From Eucommia ulmoides (Eukaryota; Streptophyta; Magnoliopsida; Garryales; Eucommiaceae), in the NCBI GenBank assembly GCA_016647705.1, contig CM028327.1:9929726-9993725 (forward strand): a stretch of 64,000 nt of DNA. The letters are read 5' to 3'. The notes below the pieces were generated by a model. That model was not told the origin of the DNA. It was given only the letters and a program-made list of their open reading frames with translations, and searched no databases. Both the position numbers and the translations under genes were made by a program. Positions within the stretch are counted from its first letter, which is position 1; each line of letters starts with the position of its first letter. Below, piece after piece: positions 56,146 through 64,000 of this stretch.

Positions 56146-57167
56146 AATTTAGGAGAGATGGAGATGGATACGCATGATGTAGTAATTAATTTTTACCCAT
56201 TGAGAAGAAACAAGAAATGGGGGATGGGTTTCTACAAGGGGATTAGCATAGGGTACTTAGGTCAAGTCCCTTTCATGACAGCCCCACAATGCCTACCAAA
56301 ATTTTGCCTCTTTCAGCCCAAACAAAACCCCATCAAAATCCTCTCACACGTATTTTATTCCATTTACATGCTCCACAAAAAATTCCTTTGGCCTTTTTTA
56401 TAAATTTAATTTTTATGGGGGGTGGTATGTGTAAATAAAATTAAACGCGCAGTCCAACAGTGAAAGACAGTGCACAAATAAAGAGAAAAAAAGACATTCC
56501 ACCCAATAGATAGTCCAGCTCATTTTGTTCTGACAAGTCAATATGCTAATCGGTGCATGTGTGTGCCAGCATCAATATATTACTGAGTGAAATTCATGGT
56601 GTGATTATAAATTGAGCATTTTGTGCTTTTACCAAAGCCAATCTTAGTCATGGAGAATTTACTCTGTTTTTATTAATTTATTTTTTAAATTCTTACTAAT
56701 ATTTTAATTTATTTTAACTACGGTATCAAATACAAATTCAAAATTAATCAACGTTAACTTGGTAAATTCAACACTGATTAATATTAAGCCTAAGTATCAG
56801 TGGCAGAGCCACGTAAGGTCAAACGTCCCCCTCAATTTTTTTAAAAAAATATTTTTACTCTTTTTTTTTTTTTTTTAATAAATTAAACTCTTTAAAATTT
56901 TACATATTCCCCTTCTTCCAGATTTATATAAATATCTGAAAAAAAAAAAAAAAAAGGAGCTCCATTCAATCAATTTGTACCCTTATGCTCATCTTGTTAC
57001 AAAAATCAGCACCCCTTTTCTACAATTCTAATTGCACTACCACCAAAAAGATAAAGAGGAAAGCGCACTAAACATAATAAAGTGGCAAATAAAATAAGAT
57101 CATGCTCAAGCAAAGTAGTATTAAAAGAATATTATATAATCAGCAAAATATAAAAATTAAAGTTGTA
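56146..57167. other. Gene-free DNA
   Basis: A GGAGATGGAGATGG start and an open 81-codon frame (56158-56403) without coding character or recognised similarity. From 56640 to 57165 the sequence is AT-rich with A/T runs. Nothing else seen. Confidence 0.45.
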
Positions 57168-57499
57168 GGATGGTCTTGAGTCTCACTCGAGAAGTTAGCT
57201 CATGAAACGAGATTTTCCTTCACATTTATAATCTAATCACCAACATCAGACACAACCGATGTGGGATAAACCCAACAATCTATTTCTCACACATTAGACT
57301 TTTAGTCAGATAACTCTTGACCAGTCTATTCTTTTGTGACTATTGGGTCAGAGTTGTTGTAACCTAAACTCTGATACCACTATAGGGTAGTCTTGAGCCT
57401 ATCTCAACCCTAAAATCAGCTCATGAGATGTGTTATTTTTTACACTACTTGACTATCAGCTCTTTTCACATTCAATTTGACGTGGGATAAACCCAAGTA
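57168..57499 (-). mobile_element. TRIM family A, copy 3 (complete, minus strand)
   Basis: LTR-like repeats at about 57379-57499 and 57168-57281. On the minus strand both start TTGGGTTTATCCCAC and have CTCATGA and CTCAAGAC. The initiator-Met primer site TGGTATCAGAGTT (reverse complement of 57367-57379) follows the upstream LTR. Interior about 95 bp, no coding. It lies about 320 bp upstream of the LIN-like start codon. Confidence 0.85.
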
Positions 57500-57818
57500 T
57501 CAACTTGACTAATGATCAGCATGTAGAAGAAGGAAATAATAATACAGTACAGAGTGGAGATGAGTTACATTTATGACAGTAAGGATCAAAGTTGAGTTTT
57601 TTTCTGGTTCATTTCCCAAGGCTTTTTCCCTCCTCTGATGGAACCAACGGTTGTACTTTTTGTCTGTAGCTGTGACTGATGATGGAGGGTCCAAAACAGT
57701 CACGAGAATTGTTCTGAGCCCTTTTAACCTTCAAAAGAACAAAAGAAAAACACTTCCCTTATCACACTGCTCACAAACACAAAGAGTTCTTCATGAGACC
57801 ACAATTTTAGATAATCCA

Positions 57819-60800
57819 ATGGCTTTCCCTGATGATCATGAGAAACTCGACCTTCAATCGATAAAAGAACTTGCTTCTTCGATCAACCACTATGTAAACG
57901 AATTCATAGCAAACCCAAATGCCCGAAAATCGTTAAAATCAAAATTCAGTTCCAAGCTGAAGATCAAAAAACAGGATTTTTTTGAATTTTCGGAGCAGTC
58001 TATTGTTTCAAATTTGTACTGGGGGATTGAGAATGTTGAAGGTGCGATTCAGGCGAAATGGATGGAGGAGAAAGAATTAAGGCTGAAGAACTCTGAGAAA
58101 ATGCTTCAGGTTCCTGCTTTGCTCGAAGAACATGGATTCACAGCAGGAATACCCAACCATGAATTGGTTTCATGCTCTTATTTCTACCTTTCGGTTGTTA
58201 GAAAGCTGCAAGAGGACGAGTGGCAAGTGGCAATGCATTTTCTACAAGCTCTTGTGGTTTCGCCGGTGCATGTTTACAAGGAATTTGCTCCTGAATTTTG
58301 CGAAAATCTGTTTTTTCGTAAGGACCCGTTTGGGAGAGGGAGCACAAAATCGGGTTCTATCCTGGATTTGGATGAAGATGGGGTAAGTGAAGCAATGAGA
58401 GAGATGGCAAGGAAGTGTAAGGCTTGGTTAATGTATCATGAAGTCATGTCATGTGGTGAGACACCTCAGTTTCAACCTGATGAATCACAATATATGATGT
58501 AAGTGTTATTTGATTTGATTTTCATCTTAGAACTAATGCATAAACATGAAGAAATGGTAAATACCGAGTTCGAATATATATAATAGTAAATGCATATGAT
58601 GAATCACAATATATGATACAAGTGTTATCTGATATTATTTTCTTCTTAGAACTACACATAAACATGAAGAAATGGTAAAAAATACCAAGTTTGTACATAT
58701 ACAATATATAGGGGCGTCCCTCAACCTCAAAAGCTAACTCATGAGGGGAGGTTTTCCTTCATAATTATAACATGACCACCAACCCCTTCTATATTCGATG
58801 TGGGATAAACTAACTCTCGACCAGTCTCCCCCTCTGTAGCTAATGGATCAAAGATATTGTAACCTGGACTTTAATACTAGTGTAAAGTGATCTTGAGTCT
58901 CTCTCAAACCCAAATGCTAGTTTATGAGGTGAGATTTTTTCTCACACTTGTAATTTGACCATCAACTCCTTCCACATCTGATGTAAGATAAACCCAACAT
59001 AATAGGAAGCTGAATTTGAAAATTTCCGTATAGATTTGCATATGATAACTAGTAAATGCATGTCACATTTTCATTTCCTTTAAATAAGATTAAGTAACCT
59101 AAAAATTCTCTACAATTTAGCATCATTGATTGGCCGCTTATGAACAGGAACCTGAAGTCTAGTAGCACTGAATCTTCAAATTCGCAAGAACATGGACGCT
59201 GCTCAAATAGTTATCTTAAAGTAAGCCTCTACTTACTTTCTCTAACGAATACCAGTATAACATTCTTCTCTGCTATTGTAGCACTTTTAGTAAGATCAAG
59301 GGTAAAAGGAACATTGAACAAAATGGATTTAAATATATAGATAGATATAATTAAATACATTAATCCTAAAAATATATGAGTTCAAATACATTAATCATAA
59401 ATATACATTTTGCTGAAAGTTTGTTATATAGTTTCTCAATAAATTATAAATCAACAGTCGAAAATGTCTCTAACCATCTTGTAGTAAAAAATGTCACAAA
59501 TGTAAAATACAGACACGATAACAGCTAAATCTTTGTCTCACTTAAATAGCGTCAGCTACATGAAGCCGTTTATGACATAGCGATCGATTAAGGATCATCT
59601 CTTCAGTCAGATTTAATGTCATCAAATCAATTCTAATAATTTTATCTCAAGTTTTCTTAGTCTTACCTCTCTCTCTAACAGTCCCGCACTTGAACTAAAT
59701 CGCAGTTAAATGGTGCTTCTATAAATCTTCTATACACATGTCTAAATTATCGTAAACGATTTTCTCATCTTCTCTTCGATAGATGTTGTTTCTAAATTTT
59801 CTCTAATAGTTTCATTCTTAATTTTATTTATTCTTGTTTTCCCACTCATCCATCGTAGTATGCTCATATCTGTCATTCTCATTTACCACCCAACATTCTA
59901 AATTATACAAATCGTCAGTCATATTGCAGTTTTATAAAAATTTCCTTCGAGTTTCAACAGTGTCTTTTTTTTTTTTTTTAACTCACACACCTACTCACGC
60001 ACCCATGAGATTCGATCCCAAAACCTCTGGCCTGAGAAAGGTGGGCCTTACCACTAGCCCACCATCGAATCTCTGCTTCAACAGTGTCTTATGATCATAT
60101 ATCACCCCAACTGTACTTCTATACTTTAACCATCCTGCCTTGACTCTATGAATAATATTCTCCTCGATTTTACTATTACCTTGAATAATTGAATCTAAAT
60201 ATTTAAAATGATTAACTTTTGGAACCTCCTAATCTCCAATTTTGACCACACCGTAATCTCTTCAGGCTTTACTAAAAGTGCAACGCATGTATTCCGTCTT
60301 ACTTCTGCTTCTGATAACCTTCAGACTTTTAGACTCCAAGATTTTTCTCCATCTTTCTAACTTAGTAATAAGACGTATTTTATTTTCATCACTTAGTACT
60401 ATGTCATCCGTAAACAACATACTCCAAAATATCCAATCTTGAATATGTTTTGTGAGCTCATCAATTGCTAGAACGAAAAAGGGTTTAAAGATAATTCTTG
60501 ATGTAAACTTATATTAATAGGAAATGCATTAGTATCATCTCTTCTTATTCAAACACTAGTGACTATACCTTCATACATACCCTTAATTATCTCAATATAC
60601 ACATTTTGACATTAGATACTTTTTTTTTTTTTTTTCTAACATCCACCATAAAACTTCTTTGAGTATTTGATCATAAATCTTTTCTTAATTCACAAATACC
60701 ATATGTAGATATTTCTTTTTTTTCTCTATATTTTTAATCTTGTGAGTAAATAAATAACTTCAGTGGTTGGTTCGGTGAACATAAATCCAAATTACTTCTC

Positions 60801-63800
60801 TTCTATACTTGTTTCATGTCTTAATTTATATTCTATCACTCTCTTCCAAGGTTTCATAATATAATTCATAAGTTTTCGATATTTCGTACAACTTTGAACA
60901 TTCTTTTTATTTTATGGATGGGCACAAAAATTTGAGCATTTATAAGTGATAATAGACAATTACTAAATATGTTAATGAACACAAACGATGACGTTAAAAC
61001 CCAGTAACATTAATAGAAATGAAACCCTTTTTCCCCGAACTTGAAATGTTACTATAATTTGTACTTTCGATTATCATAACATTTGAAAAGTAAATGCAGT
61101 TTGAGAAGGTTCATCCAGTGAATCCTCAAGAACATACCAACGATGAGATAGAGTTGATTATGGAAACAATCAACACTGGGAAGTTTCAGAATCATGAGAA
61201 TTTGGAACAAAATCATGGTGCATATAGAACAAAACGCTCCAATATCAAGTGCCTAAAAGATATACTGAAGGAAACCCAGTCGGATACACCAGTTTCACTT
61301 GATTCATGCAACTACAGTTCAGCAGAAGAAACACTATCCGAGGTACTTCTCTAGAAAACAGTCAAAACACGATGTAGTTGCAGCACAAAACATCTTTTTA
61401 CCCAAAAAAAACACTTTAAAATTGCTACTTATTTTCTTAATCAGGAATATGAAGACTCTGAATGCTCACTGAGAACCATGAGAACAGATGCGGAAGACCA
61501 ACAGACGGAAAATATTGATAAGTTCGGTTCATAATCTTCATTCTAAACTCGACATAATATACCTTTTTTATATTACACAATACATATACCGTATTAGCTT
61601 GAATCCCACATTGTCTGTGTTACATGATCCTGAGCGAGATGTAAGTCTAGGGGTAATGCTCAGGCCTCTTTTAAGAGTGAGTTAGGCCCATTGGATTCCC
61701 ACATGGTATCGGAGGCAAGCTTTTGTCTAATGTTGAGTGTGTTGACTCCCACATCAATGTTGGACCCCCCCAAATATCTGTTCGGAGTGGTTTGTCAAAG
61801 TCCACCCGGCGCATGAGGGGACATGTTGAATCCGCATTGATGTTGAGCCCCCCGATATCCGTTCGCAATGGTTTGTCAAAGTCCACCATGCGCAAGAGGG
61901 AGCATGTTGAATCCCACATTAATGTTGAGCCCCCCGATATCCATTCGCAGTGTTTTGTCAAAGGCCACCGAGCATGTGAGGGAACGTGTTGAATCCCGCA
62001 TCATTTGTGTTACCTAATTCTAAGCTATATATATAAAGTCTAGGGTAATCCTCAAGGCATCAATTGAGAGTGAGTTAGGCCTTTCTACAAATCGCTAATG
62101 TTTCTAATACCAATTACTCTGAACGTACAGGAAACAACAATTTCATGGTTCCCAGCCAAAACCAGCACGTTCAGTATCAATGCGTCTGGTTCCTGGAGAT
62201 GCTATAAAAAAAGCAAGTGAAGTGAATATCACCAAATTCCTTTCAGGAAGATTAGCCTGCTCGTTTCCGGATTCAAATTTATCCATAATGGAGATCAAAG
62301 ATGTAAAATCAAAACCACTCAGGAATCGCCACATGGAAGAAGAACAAGAAGCTGCTACTCTTGAAAGATTTCAGCCAAATGATCTCCAAATTGTCAGTAA
62401 AGAAGGAGTTACAGCAAAGAATTTATGTGAAGTTTGTTTACATCCTGAAGAAGACTCTCACGGTGAACAAGTCAGATTACTTGAGAAAATTATTTCAAAG
62501 GTTAGCCTTTCAGGACCGGGAAAATGCGAGGAAGATTGCTCAACAGAAATGACAACAGTATCTGAGATTCTAAACAGTAGGGCAGGCCTAAAATACTCTC
62601 TGTTAAAAGACATAATTTTAGATCAACTGTTAACGGCTATATCAACTTCCAAAGAGGAGGGAGTAGTAAGAGCGTCGGTTTCTATACTTTCAACTATAGT
62701 AACAGGGAACAAGTCAGCCATAGAGGAGATCAAGAAGAAGGGGCTGCAGTTATCAGACTTGGCAGGTGCCTTAAAAAGGAACATCCATGAGGCTGCAATT
62801 CTAATCTATTTAATAAATCCATCGGCTGCCGAGATTAGAACTTTGGAGCTTCTACCAACCCTAGTGGACGTTCTACGTAATTCAAATAGTTGTTACACCA
62901 CGCCAAAATCACTTCCACTGACACCACCTGCAGCGTCTTTGATGATTATTGAAGTTTTAGTGACTGCATATGATTATGAAACGAATAACAAGCACTTGGC
63001 TACAATTAGTTCACCCAGAGTTATAGCCAAGCTTTTAGATGTCCCAAGAAAAGATAACCTAGAAGAGTTTATCTCTTTGGCTGCTATTTTGGTTAGGTGC
63101 ATGCGGTTCAATGGACAATGCAGAAAACTTATATCAGAGTGTACTCCACTTGCTCCGTTTTTCTCTCTCCTAAGAAGTAAACAGAAGCGTTCTGCATTCC
63201 TTGCGCTGCAGTTTTTCCATGAAGTACTTTGCATGCCAAGGTATTGTTCTTTTTTAAGCACTATAAAAGCTCTATGGTTTGGTAAACTTCCAACTTCTAA
63301 GGCACCGTATGGTTACTGTTTCCGTTCCCTGATTTCTGTTCCTACTCCGAAAATTTTGGGATTAATGTACATAAACGCGTTTGGTAAACATATTTCTGCT
63401 ACCAAAATTTTGGGAGTAATTTGACAGTAATTCTTGAATTCCATAAGAATTTGAGAAATAAAAAAAAAAATGTTGATTCCTATTCAATCCCACAAAACTA
63501 TTCCCACTACCACCCACCGGCAACGACCAAAAAATTAATGTTGCAACCAAATCTTTTTCTTGTTTCTATTCTCATAAATTAAAAGAAACAATTTCAAGGC
63601 AATGGTCGTTACCAAACATGTTTCTATTTCTGGAATACTCCAGAGCGGAAATAGAATTCTCATACCAGTTTATTGGAAATAGAAACAAAAAAGCAAAAAC
63701 ACTAACCAAATGCCACCGAATATACCCACTTTAGCTGACACTTTAAAGTTTCAACTAGAGCATAACCATGAAACAAGACTCCTAAAGTTTAAACAAACTT

Positions 63801-64000
63801 ATGCCTGCAACTGAAGAATTGACATGAATTCTTTTAAACAAACGTCGTGAGGATGCCCGTGTGTTCAATCAATCAAGGTATCAGAGTTTCTAAACTTTAA
63901 ATTTACAGCATGATTTAAGAACAGTGACTGATCTCTTTTTTTTTACCTGCATCAGGGCATCAACCATTTGTCTGCTGCAGCAGATGCGAATAGAAGGAAT
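57819..64000 (+). CDS. LIN/CERBERUS-like armadillo-type protein, first six exons (runs off the window)
   Basis: Exons read: 57819-58498, 59148-59220, 61100-61342, 61445-61521, 62131-63240 and 63956->64000. All have GT/AG ends and compatible phases, giving about 742 residues so far. The start MAFPDDHEKLDLQSIKELASSIN is chosen by family likeness; the frame is open 56 codons upstream (likely 5' UTR). The N-terminal domain has YWGIENVEGAIQ and SPVHVYKEFAPEFCENLFFRKDPFG. Exon 3 has FEKVHPVNPQEH. Exon 5 holds armadillo-like helices (VVRASVSILSTIVTGNKSAIEEIKKKGL, LLPTLVDVLRN, FISLAAILVRC, SAFLALQFFHEVLCMPR). Relatives (legume LIN/CERBERUS E3 ligases and non-legume homologues) end in WD40 repeats, beyond this window. 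No U-box is visible before the ARM region, so this is more likely the U-box-less homologue type. The exon 4 donor (AA|GTTCGG) is weak and is the least certain joint. Confidence 0.88.
58706..59000 (-). mobile_element. TRIM family A, copy 4 (in intron 1 of the LIN-like gene)
   Basis: Reverse-strand repeats at about 58706-58812 and 58890-59000 share CTCATGAGG/TTATGAGG, GACCA(C/T)CAAC.CCTTC and GATGT(G/A)(G/A)GATAAAC. The primer-site region is diverged (TAATACTAGTGT for GATACCAGTGT). Younger relatives are at 53555 and 57168. Confidence 0.7.
59500..60930 (-). pseudogene. RTE-type LINE remnant antisense in intron 2 of the LIN-like gene
   Basis: On the minus strand, 60425 downward reads MLFTDDIVLSDENKIRLITKLERWRKILESKSLKV then SKTEYMRC, the catalytic (Y/F)xDD region and following motif of plant RTE-like reverse transcriptases, with frame breaks on both sides. 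Continuing to 59500 are the diverged connection and tail regions. A SINE interrupts it at 59967-60076. No 5' half. Related to the plus-strand fragment at 33385. Confidence 0.8.
59967..60076 (-). mobile_element. tRNA-derived SINE with 14-bp target duplication
   Basis: The exact duplication TTCAACAGTGTCTT is at 59953-59966 and 60077-60090. On the minus strand the insert reads GGTGGGCTAGTGGTAAGGCC (A-box-like) then GGGATCGAATCTC (B-box-like), then an A-tail (T-run 59967-59979 on the plus strand). 110 bp. It sits inside the antisense LINE, so it is the younger insertion. Confidence 0.85.
61597..62089 (+). mobile_element. TRIM family B, complete copy (in intron 4 of the LIN-like gene)
   Basis: LTRs at about 61597-61703 and 61987-62089 share TTGAATCCC.CAT, TGTGTTAC.T.ATTCT(A/G)AGC, AAGTCTAGGGGTAAT and GAGAGTGAGTTAGGCC. 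The primer site TGGTATCGGAGGC is at 61704-61716. The interior has three ~82-bp tandem units starting at about 61741, 61825 and 61906, each opening with the LTR's own first bases (GTTGAATCCCACAT) and carrying GATATCCGTTCG, TGGTTTGTCAAAGTCCACC. Confidence 0.88.
63301..63717 (-). mobile_element. MITE (GGCGTTTGGTTAGT family), copy B, in intron 5 of the LIN-like gene
   Basis: Ends GGCACCGTATGG and CCAAATGCCACC. The reverse complement aligns with 35290-35715 over the whole length. It lies 60 bp after the exon 5 donor, so coding frames running past 63240 are intron read-through. No clear target duplication. Confidence 0.8.

Noticed and set aside
63241..63424. C-terminal part of the long frame starting at 62180
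   Set aside because: Runs past a good splice donor (AAG|GTATTG) into intron 5 and the MITE; the LIN-like reading resumes at 63956.
1..64000. tRNA, rRNA or other structural RNA genes
   Set aside because: No intact cloverleaf with A and B boxes or rRNA-like stretch was recognised; only SINE-type tRNA relics were seen.

Overview
The window is nuclear DNA from a flowering plant, probably a eudicot. The evidence is spliced genes with plant-specific families, Ty1-copia and other LTR elements with plant initiator-Met primer sites, TRIMs, MITEs, L1- and RTE-type LINEs, long A/T runs and an AT-rich background. It is a gene-poor, transposon-rich segment. I found no bacterial-type system, CRISPR array or operon, and nothing I can confidently call a wholly new biological system.

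Four genes look alive. (1) At 32000-33055 (+) is a membrane-anchored DnaJ/DUF1977 co-chaperone of the DNAJB12/B14 type. (2) At 38830-39186 (-) is a small three-span membrane protein. (3) At 45431-47671 (-) is a two-exon gene for the 15 kDa (NDUFS5-type) subunit of respiratory complex I, with two short exons and a 2-kb transposon-filled intron. (4) From 57819 to the right edge (+) are the first six exons of a LIN/CERBERUS-like protein, its introns packed with TRIM, LINE, SINE and MITE insertions.

Layout. 1-7.4 kb: AT-rich DNA, a broken RDR6 5' fragment running straight into about 15 copies of a ~180-bp satellite-like repeat, a second degenerate repeat, and a TIR element. 7.4-28.4 kb: a nested retrotransposon stack. 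A minus-strand copia (Copia-1) is split by a plus-strand copia (Copia-2, duplication GATCA), which is itself split by a 2.46-kb solo LTR (duplication CAAGA). A third copia (Copia-3, duplication AATCG) follows. All are dead. 28.7-37.8 kb: two related terminal-inverted-repeat elements in opposite orientation flank the DnaJ gene. One carries a fragment resembling mannose-6-phosphate isomerase and the other a fragment resembling a DUF4057 protein, so they look like Pack-type gene-capturing transposons. Both contain clusters of a CGTTAACG-type palindrome. 38-47.8 kb: the membrane-protein and complex I genes among MITEs, a MULE-type element with a 9-bp duplication, and short tandem repeats. 47.9-52.4 kb: an internally deleted L1-type LINE. 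52.5-57.6 kb: a cluster of TRIM elements from at least three families. 57.8-64 kb: the LIN-like gene.

The genes do not form a pathway; they are independent housekeeping or regulatory plant genes embedded in repeats. Family assignments come from recognising sequence by eye. No database search or alignment program was run, so boundaries of decayed elements are approximate.
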